A DNA stretch of 64,000 nt from Phymorhynchus buccinoides (Eukaryota > Mollusca > Gastropoda > Neogastropoda > Raphitomidae), in contig CM065699.1 of assembly GCA_017654935.2 (NCBI GenBank), forward strand, positions 20,303,102 to 20,367,101. The letters are read 5' to 3'. Shown here piece by piece: positions 10,265 through 20,158 of the stretch. The notes beneath the pieces were generated by a model. The model made no database searches. It worked only from the letters and a program-made list of their open reading frames with translations, and was not told the origin of the DNA. A program made the translations under genes and the position numbers. Numbering within the stretch: the first letter of the stretch is position 1; each line of letters starts with the position of its first letter.

Positions 10265-10450
10265 GTTCTGATCAGCATTCAGTCACTGCTCACAGACCCC
10301 TACTGTCAGGTCAGCATGGAGCCCAAGATCGCCTGGCTGTACCAGCGGGCCAAGCCAGAGTTTGACCGGATCGCCCGAGGATGGACTTGGAACTACGCCA
10401 TGCACGATTATTTGGATGTGGAACTAAATGTCTGTGCCATGCACTATTGA
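10265..10450 (+). CDS. E2-like (UBC) gene, last exon d, copy 1
   Basis: A 186-nt exon after acceptor TTGCAG, phase 0, ending in TGA. It encodes VLISIQSLLTDPYCQVSMEP through WTWNYAMHDYLDV and ends AMHY. It corresponds to the E2 C-terminal helices. Identical to copies 2 and 3. Confidence 0.87.
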   Translation, partial: VLISIQSLLTDPYCQVSMEPKIAWLYQRAKPEFDRIARGWTWNYAMHDYLDVELNVCAMHY

Positions 10451-10511
10451 TTATATAAGGGCTGTACAAGCCGATCTGTATGGAGTGTGAATTGACAGCG
10501 AGAGAGACAGA

Positions 10512-10517
10512 AATAAA
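10512..10517 (+). promoter_or_regulatory. Candidate poly(A) signal of E2-like gene, copy 1
   Basis: AATAAA 62 bases past the stop codon. The same hexamer is at 46771-46776 and, on the minus strand, at 33747-33752. Confidence 0.55.
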
Positions 10518-10833
10518 ACAGACATTTTTAATTTGAGCAGCAGAGAGAGAGAGGGGGGTGGTGGGACAATGAACTACGCCAAGCACGGTTATGAGGCCCA
10601 CTCATGTGGATCTCTCTTGGCTTGTGAATTGACAAAGACAGGAGACAGTGAAACAAAGAGAAAGAAGCAGAAAGAAAGAGAGATAGGGAGAGAAAGAGAT
10701 AGAGGTTGGATGTGGAAAATGTGAATGTTCAGACCAAAATCCAAAAGTTAATGAATATGAAATTGTTGATCGATTCGGGGTAGAAATGTAACATGACCAC
10801 CAGATTTGTTGTTCCATTTTGTTTCTCACTCAC

Positions 10834-11280
10834 CTTTGGAGGTGTTTTTGGAGGCTCAGAACACACAGCATCAGTGTAGGAAGCGTGACATAAAAATTCT
10901 GTTTGAGTCTCCTGGTCCACCTTTGCTGTTTTTTTGCGAGAGATTCGTTTCAATGAGTTTTGACTGGTTCTCCATTGTTTTCTCTAGATTTATGATCCTG
11001 TCACTTAAAGATCTAATCAAGACCTCGAGATCAGGGATTTCGTATGTATTTCCGGTGGCATTGTCGTCGTCCAAGCGATCATTCTCTTGTGGCTTACTAT
11101 GAGAAAGATAAGTATAAACAGACTTCTCCACTCGAATCGATCAGTTTCAGTTTTCCTGCTGATGCGGTGGTTTCTTATGCTTGAATTACTCACATTTAAT
11201 TGTTTGTCAGCACTGATAGGATTCCTGCAGGACTGCTGGTTTGTGCCATGCTGGCGTTGTTCCATATAACATGGTAGCAT
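10834..11280 (-). CDS. Candidate two-exon gene or LINE ORF1 remnant, copy 1
   Basis: Not recognised. On the minus strand ATG (11278-11280) opens MLPCYMEQRQHGTNQQSCRN, followed by a GTGAGT donor after 11194. A second open block runs from about 11092 to 10834 and ends in another GTGAGT. Its first part (EIPDLEVLIRSLSDRIINLE) is coiled-coil-like. After an A7 run (10930 region) the coding feel moves to the next frame: KVDQETQTEFLCHASYTDAV. The QTE...YTDAV pattern is reminiscent of retrotransposon ORF1 proteins. The A7 run is the same in all three copies. A YY1-like motif lies upstream. It could be a real gene's 5' end or a decayed element. Confidence 0.35.
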
Positions 11281-11311
11281 TTTCAGCAGCGCTTATCACA
11301 GGTTTTGAACT

Positions 11312-11326
11312 GTAGCCGCCATATTG
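11312..11326 (-). promoter_or_regulatory. YY1-like motif upstream of the minus-strand candidate, copy 1
   Basis: Minus strand CAATATGGCGGCTAC contains the AATATGGCGG core of YY1-type promoter elements, often near transcription starts. It sits about 32 bases before the first ATG of the candidate gene. Confidence 0.3.
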
Positions 11327-11331
11327 GTGCG

Positions 11332-11992
11332 TGTGTCAAGTCAAGTCAAAATTTTATTTCCAGATGGAACATTGAATAAGCAAATAATGGTCATTTTTTT
11401 TTTTCATCAAGCCATCCGTAAAAAAATAAAAAAGTAACGAAGGAACTAAAGATTGTGTGTGTGTGTGCGCGCGCACACAAGGGGTTTGGGGATAAAAGGG
11501 ACAGGAAAGAGATGGGGATGATAGACTAGACTGAAAAACACTCAAGGGTGCTGATGGGATCGGGACCCATACACGCATTAGCCCCACCTGCTCTACCAAC
11601 ACGAGAGCGGCTGTGCGTATTGTTTGAAACCTGCAGTTATTGAATTGGGTGGAGTGTGAAAAAGAGACAGAGTGGATGGGTGAATAAATCGTTGAACCTA
11701 GAAATATGCCATGTGATGCCTACAGATGTTTATTTAATTAAATGGAGCATGATTAGAGAGAGGGAGTTGTATCGAAGATGTTTCAGTGTATGCATTGATG
11801 TTCTAATTTTTTGTACATATTACTGTGTGTGTCAAGTCAAGTCAAGTCGAAATGGATCTTTAATGAGGATAGAAGGAATAAGCTATACAGCTTTTTTACA
11901 TCCTGTCCTCAAGACAACAAATAAGACTGTGGAACAAATGAAAGTGCACAGAAAAAATAGAGTGCAAAGGAAAAAATATTGTTTTACAAGCA
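11332..11992 (-). mobile_element. Two LINE-like 3' ends with CTTGA tails, copy 1
   Basis: CAAGTCAAGTCAAAATTTTA at about 11337 and CAAGTCAAGTCAAGTCGAAA at about 11831 are minus-strand 3' ends (…AAATAAAATTTTGACTTGAC). No intact ORF follows either. A (TG)n(CG)n stretch lies at 11455-11477. Confidence 0.5.
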
Positions 11993-12299
11993 TTAACCCT
12001 CTTGCATTTATTCTGCCCCAAACCGCCCAGTCGGAAGTTGCCTCTGTGTATTCAAGCCACCCAAAACCGCCCGTAGCTTGCCCTCACTCTGAGACCCCCT
12101 CTGATGGCATTTTTCATCACGCACTAAGTTCTGGCTTGTTATACACACACTATGAAGAAGCTTCTCACTGGCAGTGATGTGGTAGTAACTGTATGGCGCT
12201 CTGTGTGCTTCAAAAGACAGTTTTTCCTGAAAATGTGTGAAAGAATCTGAACACTAGAAGAAGTTTTGTCTGTAACAAATGCGAATGCAAGAGGGTTAA
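11993..12299. mobile_element. piggyBac-like MITE 2, copy 1
   Basis: TTAA-flanked, inverted termini CCCTCTTGCATTTATT / GAATGCAAGAGGG, 307 bp including TTAA, no ORF. Confidence 0.7.
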
Positions 12300-12320
12300 T
12301 CAAAGGAAAACATACATTGC

Positions 12321-12552
12321 TTAACCCCTTCACTACCAGAAGAAAACAAAGAAGTTATCAATTTTCTTATATAAAATTTAAAAGAGACCTATTAGACTCA
12401 ATCTGAGAAAATGGTCTAGAGATATATCTTTCCTGACTTGTTTAAACCAAAAACCATCGTTCCAGCCAGGGCTATGACATCAAAAGTTATGACATCATCA
12501 ATGACATCACACACCACATAGTAGACAAGGGACTGGGCAGGGAAGGGGTTAA
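12321..12552. mobile_element. piggyBac-like MITE 3, copy 1
   Basis: TTAA-flanked, termini CCCCTTCACTACCAG / CTGGGCAGGGAAGGGG, 232 bp. It lies 21 bp after MITE 2 and is of a different sequence family. The interior has repeated GACATCA motifs. Confidence 0.7.
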
Positions 12553-13705
12553 TTAGACTAAAATGTACATGCTATAAGAATAATATTTACGTAAAATCCA
12601 AAGTCATATGAATAATAAGTTATACATGCATATGCAATTAGGGAAGAAGAGGAAGATGAGAGAGAAAAAAAAATGAACAAAGGGAAGCAGAGATGAATAA
12701 AAATTAAAAAAAGACATTGGTGAGAATGTGCAAAGTGTGTGTGTGTGTGTTTAAATGTTCTTGTGATTTTTTTTAATTGCATCTATGTTGTTGTTTGATT
12801 GTTTTTGTCTGTTTGAGAGCGCAATGATTTTATGTATGTATAAACCTGTGTGTCAAGTGCTCTGTTGTATGAGCGTATGCATACAGTATCTGTGTAAATA
12901 TGATTGTATTGTATTGATGTGTACATGATAATGTTCATGTGCTGTGTGTGTGTGGTCCCGAATGTGTGTGTGTCTGTAAATGTGTATTTTTGTATATGTG
13001 TAATTTCTGTGAATATATTTGCGTTAATCTGCTTCTTGGGGGTCAATTTCAATGACTGTTAGAGATAAAACTAGAATGAAAGAAACTGAAAACAATTGAA
13101 TGATTACTAGCTGGGAATTCTTTTTAATTACATAATATCTTGAATGATTGGTTATTTTAACCAAAGAATGTGATTCGGAAGTGTTGATGGTGATGCAGTT
13201 ATTGTGCCAGATGTTGGAAAATAATCTGATTGCTATTTTGCAACATTTTTCTTTTTAAAAGGAAAAAGTGTGTGTATGTGTGGGAGAGAGAGTTTGTGTG
13301 TGTGTGTGTGTAGTAAGAATGTAAAGGGGGTAGTATGTAAGTTTTTGTTTTAATATGTATCATTTTAGTGCAATTGTAAAGCGCTTAGAGCCTTAAAGGT
13401 GAAGCGCTATATAAATTTTCTTAAATAAAATAAAATAAAAAAGAAGCTCTTCTTTCTTCATGTTTCAATGCTTTTAACTTTTTCGACATTCCAAAAACTG
13501 CAATAGTACATGCAGAATCAGTATAATTTCAGTTTGAAGAATTAAGAATTTCTTCCTTGAATGCTGCCATAACATGAAGAGAGGACTGGTGTTCATGATT
13601 TCAATTATTTCCCATTGATGCATACATGAGCTGTGGTGAAGATATAACTGGATTTTCCACAACTTTCTCATGTATTCAGCACAACTAATCGCTTTTCTTT
13701 TCATG
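12553..13705. other. Non-coding stretch with TG repeats and a LINE-like tail, copy 1
   Basis: TG-rich runs near 12736, 12940 and 13300. At 13370-13440 the sequence GTAAAGCGCTTAGAGC … GAAGCGCTATATAAATTTTC ends in (AAATA)n, a LINE-type 3' end shared with 21215-21280 and 62310-62375. No gene seen. Confidence 0.55.
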
Positions 13706-14270
13706 TACAGACAACCCCCTATTTTACGACCCTCTGTTAAGCGACCACCTCTCATTTGAGACCGGATTTGTTTGGCACGGATGCATTTTACTATGTAAAC
13801 GACCTCTCACGACTTCCTCTAAAACGCGACTTACAACCACCATTTTGTTGGTTTTTACAACCGTTACTGTCGTCTGCATAGACTTCGAGCAAAGGGAAAC
13901 AACCACGGTCAAGGGCCTGAAAGCGGAGTCGCTTCCCTTGTTGTAGAAAAGATGGCGGAAAACGTAGGAAAAGCACGAAAACCACTGACTTTGAAAAAGA
14001 AAAACACTGACTTTGGACGAGAGTGGAGGTGATTAACAGAAGTCGGCGAAGTGAAACTGTAATACATCGATTGCACAATCCTATGGAGTTGGAAAGACCC
14101 AAATCCAGTTTTAATATGTCATTGTATGTGTGCATGAAGAAGAGAGTATGAACTGTGCTGAACTTTTTCTTTCTACGGCTGCCAGTGAAAACCTCCGTCA
14201 TACGACCCCTCCCATTTACGACCGATTTTTCCGGACATTTTGGAAGTCTTAAAATAGAGGTTTGTCTGTA
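13706..14270. mobile_element. Tigger/pogo-like MITE, copy 1
   Basis: Termini TACAGACAACCCCC / AGAGGTTTGTCTGTA with TA at both ends, about 565 bp. Similar sub-terminal ACGACC motifs face each other. The interior has ATGGCGG-containing stretches but no transposase ORF. A diverged fourth copy lies at 54371-54914. Confidence 0.65.
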
Positions 14271-15311
14271 TGACACAATTCAAAGTTTTTTACAGCTTGC
14301 AAACTTGTAATGCTAACGGTACACTTCATTTTTCTGTGCAGTGGGTGAGTTATAGTGATGTTTCTGAAATACTAATTCAAAGCTCTGAAAATGGATAAAT
14401 GAACTTGTTACTTATGAACATTGTGTTGTTTAATAAATTAAAACATGTTTGTTTTGAGTCTTTTGTATTATTAATGATCGGGTTTATTTATATGGCTGGG
14501 TTGACTTCCTTTTTTTTTTTTTTAAATTTGAGTGTTCACAGGTGAAAGAAGGCAGAGAACACACACACATATACACATGTGGACATACAGATTTAAACAG
14601 ACACACGCAAACACACATTCACACAAATGTGTGCACACGCATACACACACATGCTCTCAATCACACACATACACACTCGTGCACACACACACACACACAT
14701 ATCAAAATGGGCCATGGGTAGAGAGAAGGGGGGTTGGGGTGGAAGAGGAGACCTTTTTTTGTTAGAAGATAAACATGTTAGTGACTTTCAGTGCTGTTGT
14801 GTGACACTGCCCCGTTTGTGAAAATAGTAGTAGTAGTAGTGATAAGGACAGGCATCATGGCCTAGGCCTCACGGCCTATAAAACGTTCCATCATTGGTAC
14901 AATCTTTATGTTTGGTGTCTGATTTGCATACATCACTAATGTATAAGCAATTGCATTAGCATCAATCAATCATTAAAAAAAATCTCTATATTTTGGATTT
15001 TCATCCAAAAGGTTCTTGAAATTGTTAATATTATATGTAAATTTAATGTTAGTTTTCCTGGGAAAATGGAAATGATTATGGGTGATAGGAGTACGTGCAT
15101 AATGTTGTGACTGGTAGCCAAATTCATTGCTCTCTCAGCTTGCTCACTCACCAACGTATGTGACTGAATGACTGCATTTTATGTTTTGAAATGATGTATG
15201 ATTATTACAGTCATGATGTTGTATTTGGCCTGTGGAAATAAAGATGACTGTTGCAAGGTTGCATTGATTTTGCTTTGTTGTACTTTTTGTTACCACTTTT
15301 TGTATGCCAAT
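14271..15311. other. Non-coding stretch with (CA)n tract, copy 1
   Basis: (CA)n-rich at 14555-14705 and a short (TAG)n at 14826-14841. The rest is AT-rich with no supportable gene. Confidence 0.5.
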
Positions 15312-15447
15312 ATTAAAGACCCCCCACGTCACGTGCCAAAACAAATCACGGTTTTCACGTGTTTTCCCTCTTATAACTGGTAAGAAATCTTAAGAAATCT
15401 TCCTAGCATAAGAGGGAATGTGACACGGCACATGCAGGGTCTTTAAT
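15312..15447. mobile_element. Small stem-loop MITE, copy 1
   Basis: ATTAAAGACCC at the left faces its exact inverse at the right, with a second inner pair (CCCTCTTAT / ATAAGAGGG), 136 bp. It folds into a long imperfect hairpin. Confidence 0.6.
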
Positions 15448-15636
15448 CTTTGTGTGTGTGTGTTTGTGGAAGTACTATTTATTTTCATGTTTGTGCGTGC
15501 ATGCTTTTCTCAAAACTTTTCTTTGTCTAAAACATGTGGTGCGTTTTCTTTTCTTTTTCTCCACCATTCTTTTCTATGCAGCCTGCAAAAAGTGTTCCTT
15601 CAATCCTTTTAGATGCACATCTCTCAGTTTTTTGTC

Positions 15637-15687
<51 letters not shown>

Positions 15688-16107
15688 CTGTCTCTCTCTC
15701 TCTCTCTCTCTCCCTCCCTCTCTCTCTCCCTGTTATCAGTCACACGACAGATAACAGGTCAAATCCATGATTAACCCGGAAGGTCACTTAGATCTGAAGA
15801 TACTGAGACACAGAGTGACAGAATGAATGAGAGACAGACAGATGAGAGAGTCGCTACTCTTGCTGGACTGTTGGGGCTTAAAAAACAACAAGAAGCACTA
15901 ATTGTGATTGGTGTGTGAGTGTGTGTACATGCTTCTGTGGAGGGGGGGGTTACTTTTTTTTATGTGTGTGTGTGTGTGCTTTTTTTAATAAAAACTTTTC
16001 TTTGTGAAAAATAATGTGATGTGTTTTCTGTGGGTTTTCTTTCTACCATTATTTTCTATGCAGTCAGCAAAAAGTGTTCCTTAACACATCTCTCACTTTT
16101 ATGTCTG

Positions 16108-16160
<53 letters not shown>

Positions 16161-17463
16161 CTCTTATCAGTCACACGACAGGCTTGATCAAGTCAGTGAT
16201 CAACCCTCACTTAGCCTCCTAAAGTCCAACCACACGTCCTCGTCGTAGGAGGCGGGCAACGGCTTAGGCTGGCTTATGTGGTTAGGGCCCTCCCGTGGGG
16301 ATACCGGGGGGTCTTTCAGCATATAAATAGTTCCTCCATCTTCTGGAAGTTCTATGCTTGTAACTTCCTCTAATCTATCACTCTCTTTGACTCTGCCTTT
16401 TCTTTTCTTTTTGCTTTCTGGCGTCTACTTTTTTTCTGCCTTATTGGTCCATTCACCTGCATTTTTTCTATAAAACCCTTCCACGTTTTTCCTTTTTGCA
16501 ATTTATGACATGCCAGGTGGGTTTTTTTTTTATTGTACACTGGCATCCACACGTGATACTTGCGCACTTGAGTGGCCACCTGTTGTCCATTCTGCAGTGC
16601 ATATTTGCTTATAATTTTTATAGCCTTTTTAAAAAATGTATTTTAGCTTACTAGTATGTATTTGTTATGCTTTTTTACTGTTTTTTTAAAACCTGGATCC
16701 GATAAATGAGAGTAGCGTGGCTCCACGTTTCCAGCACTGTGTGGACTTATGTGCTATAGGGTATAATGATGGAAGTGTCATGTTATGAATTGTACTACAT
16801 TTTTTGTTTTCAGGTTTTGTACGTTAAGATTCTTGGATTTGTGTTTTGCTATGCGTGGTAGATTTGTATGTGGTGACAGTCCCGAGATAACCATAGCTGT
16901 TGACGGGACTATAACAGACTAACTAACTAACTAGGTCTGAAGATACTGAGACACAAAGAGTGGCAGAATGAATGAGAGAGAGACAGACAGAGGAGAGATA
17001 TTTGCTACTTTTGCTCGTCTGTTGGGTTTAACTCGTCTAGCACCATGGGCGAATACATTTTGCCCACTACATCACTCTACACTCCCACCGAATGCAAAGA
17101 CATTCACTGCCAAGTACCCAGCCATGTGTTTGTCAATTTTTAAAAATTATCTTATGTCAGTGATATTTCTGTTAAAGCAACGCATGCGCACTCGATACCC
17201 CCCCCCCCCCCCACCCCACACACACCACACACACACCACACACATACTCCCCTCTTTGTTGGTTGAGATGCAACGGACAGCCCAGAACGTAAACACTGAA
17301 ATTTGTGGCTCTAGAAGAGTTAAAAAAAAGACACTGATTTGTGTTTGGTGTGTGCGCGTGCACGTGCACATGCCCCCCCCCCCTCTCTCTCTCTCTCTCT
17401 CCCTCGCTCTCTCTCTATCTTTCTCTCTCTCTCTCTTTTCTCTCTTTTTTTCTCTCTCTCTCT

Positions 17464-17496
<33 letters not shown>

Positions 17497-17842
17497 GTTT
17501 CTCTCTCTCTGTCTCTCTCCGCTCTCTCTCTCTCTCTCTCCCTCTCAACCGCTCTCTCTCTCTGTGAGTGAAGACTTAAATACATTAGCACACATACAAC
17601 ACTGTTAATCTTATATTGATAAGTAATAGTAGTTCCAGGGCAAGAAGTGGGCCTCGCGGCCCTTTTACACCCTTTCTCGTTTGTTACTTTGGTGTGTTTT
17701 TTTGTGGTGGTTGCTACTTAAGCGATTCTAGAAGTTTATCAAAATGTGAATGGATTTGTTTTTAATTCATCAAAAATGTTTAATTTATTTTGACCTTAAG
17801 AAGAGTTTTGAAAGAGTTTGTGTTAGGTGCAGCTTTACTGTT
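15448..17842. other. Microsatellite-rich stretch with dispersed repeat and LINE tail, copy 1
   Basis: (CT)n at 15640-15730, 16105-16165 and 17380-17560; (C)n at 17199-17212. A dispersed repeat lies at about 16230-16560 (core TTCTGGAAGTTCTATGCTTG). At 16880-16935 a LINE-like tail, GACAGTCCCGAGATAACC through GACGGGACTATAA, ends in (AACT)n. Poly-Ser/Leu reading frames here are CT-repeat translations. Confidence 0.6.
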
Positions 17843-18757
17843 ATAAGGCGAAACGGGACAAGGCAAGTGTGGTGTAAGTAACACACTGCGTGATTTAAAA
17901 GTCCTTAAACAATAGGCCTGTCCAGTTGTCCATCCTAAACAGTTGTTATCACAATATTCCTGGAAAAAGTGGGACCTATCTTTGTCTATAATCTAGGCGA
18001 AACCCCTTGAAACAATTGGTAATCCGTCTTTTTGAAGAATAGCCCTGATAACTCTTATTGCCTTCGCCAAGGAAGTGTTCAAACTTTTGTCTTCTGTTTC
18101 TCTGTTGATTTATAGTTTGACTCAAAATGTTGACTGTATGTTAAGTTGTCACAGGAGCTATAGGGCTTCCCCTTTCAATTGAGAAAAAAAGAGTTTATAT
18201 GGTTTATTATTTGGAATATTTTATTTTGAGGGAAAATGGAGTTTTACGTCCTCTTGGTCTGAATCAGACACATATTGGGGACATTTGTAAATACAAATAT
18301 GGTTGGAACAATACTGGAGGCAGTACGAAACCAGTAAGTCCCGATTTTTTAAAAATTAATACAGATAGCTGTAGCGGTGACCACGCCTCGGTTAAACCTC
18401 ATCGGCTATGGCACCGTCCACAAGTAGTAGGTATTGTTGAATGTAATATTTTATTTTGAAAATAATTATGATATCATTCATAGGAGACCATTCCTTCCTT
18501 CTCTTCAGGGTGTAGGCAAGACAGTTCTAAACAGCTTAATGTTTGAGTTTGTTCACATTTTTGGTAGATGAGAAATACAATGGTCATTCTAAATGTATTG
18601 TAGAAATATACTTGTCAAAATGAGGATAATATATATGTTTTTGTACACATATCATTGATTCAAAGTAGGCCTAGTCTAAATCTGGCATGGTTTCAGATTA
18701 AGAGTGCAGTACTTTAAACGGTAACTTTCCGAATGGCCCTTTCCCATTTCGCCTTAT
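17843..18757. mobile_element. TIR element, 915 bp, copy 1
   Basis: ATAAGGCGAAACGGGA at the left is matched by TCCCATTTCGCCTTAT inverted at the right, with one mismatch. No transposase ORF. Its interior carries one member of the GTTTAACGTCC-type repeat (18240-18346). A further single end of the same type is at about 20630. Confidence 0.55.
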
Positions 18758-19213
18758 TCCTATATCGCTTTTTTCATTTTGCCTTCGCATGTGATATTGT
18801 TTGAGCTAAGTGCCACTTGGCCTTATTTGTTGGATCAAACGACGAGTGTCAAAATTTTGTTCACATCTGTATTGGGTTTTTGGGGGGTGTTATTTTTGCT
18901 GTCCCATCTCCTGGGTCGTACAGTGGCGCTTATCCCACGCCGCTCATCTCGAATCCCAATACGCAACCACACTCCACATTTGTATTGTTAGCAATTCGGG
19001 ACTTTCCTGGTGTTGCGCTGCCTCCGGCATTGCCTCCAGGATGTCGTTCCCACCATCTTTATATCTACTAATGCCTCCATATGTGTCTGTTCCAGACCGG
19101 AGGACGTTAAACAGATTTTCTTCAGTGTCACAACTTGTGTTGTGTGTGCGAGAGAGAGGTGGAGAGAGATAAACAACCAGACAAATAGACAAACAGAGAC
19201 GATGTTCTAGAGC

Positions 19214-19460
19214 AATCAACTGAATTGAATTGAATTAATTTTATTTATAGAGGGTAATAGAATAAGCAAATAGTACATGCTTTATTACACCCAACCCTCT
19301 TTAAAAAAAATATAAAAAAGGACAAACGAAGCAATATAAAGAGCATGCAAAACACAGTCATATATAGTAAGATAATAAAACCAAACCTAATCTTATTATG
19401 CACACTCAAGCAGACGAACATTTTTGTAAAAATAAAGATGTTACAGTTAACAAACATATA
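19214..19460 (-). mobile_element. LINE-like 3' end with (AATTC)n tail, copy 1
   Basis: On the minus strand it ends CCCTCTATAAATAAAATT followed by AATTC repeats. A sister end, CCCTGTATAAATAAAATTTT with GTTC repeats, lies at 63690-63725. Mirror copy at about 24820-25060. Confidence 0.5.
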
Positions 19461-20004
19461 TGTTATAATCTTATAAGATAGTACAAGTCATGCAAGCAAG
19501 CATTCCATACGTATTCATTTAACATACATTTATATGGTTTATACTGTAATAATGGAGTTAGCAGCATTGGATTTAGTCTGACACAATTTAGCTTTAGTGG
19601 TGATTAAGTAATTTCAACTGATTCAAGTATTGTGAACGTCATGTACAATCAAACAGAGGGAGGGAGAGGGGTGGGAGGGGACAGAGAGAGAGAATGAGAG
19701 AGAGAGAGAGTTCAGTATCAAAGTGGGTCTTCCTTAGTTTGTTTAAAGTTGATGGTCTTTTGACTGTCTTTAAACCCGCAACCGGAGTATAAAAGGCGAG
19801 TTGCGGCAGGCAGCATTTGAACCACTGCAGGCCACAGAAGCAGGTTTCCCCTCTTTTCCCCCTATTGTGCGAGGGAGAAGGATTCGCACGCCGCGTCAGA
19901 TGTGTCGGAGTATCGTTACCCGATCCTAGGGATCGGTTGATAGGACTTATAAGTAAGCTGGCAGGCTATTCCAGTAGGTTGCGCCACTATAGCTACACGT
20001 TACG
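19461..20004. other. Non-coding stretch with a TATA-type motif, copy 1
   Basis: TATAAAAGG at 19798-19806 lies downstream of a CCGCAACCGG block, a plausible core promoter motif, but no gene or LTR could be tied to it. (GA)n at 19680-19712. Confidence 0.3.
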
Positions 20005-20158
20005 GGCCAGCCACACGTACACTAGAATCGTACGACTGCACGATACGATTCGATCACGTGGTTTCCAAGAATAAATGTGATCGGCGCATCGAGATCACAG
20101 ATCACGTGATCGAATCGTATCGTACAGTCGTGCGATTTTAGTGGACGCGTAGCTGGCC
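20005..20158. mobile_element. Long hairpin MITE with CACGTG, copy 1
   Basis: Outer ends GGCCAGC / GCTGGCC; arms of about 55 bp carry TCGTACGACTGCACGATACG and its near-inverse, each arm ending in a CACGTG hexamer, with a short loop. It forms a very strong cruciform or RNA hairpin. No coding capacity. Mirror at 24114-24272. Confidence 0.7.

Noticed and set aside
17147..17608. Ser/Leu-rich and Arg/Glu-rich open frames (also at 26675-27324, 15452-15770, 61260-61742)
   Set aside because: They follow CT/GA microsatellites on either strand, with no domain and no splice context.
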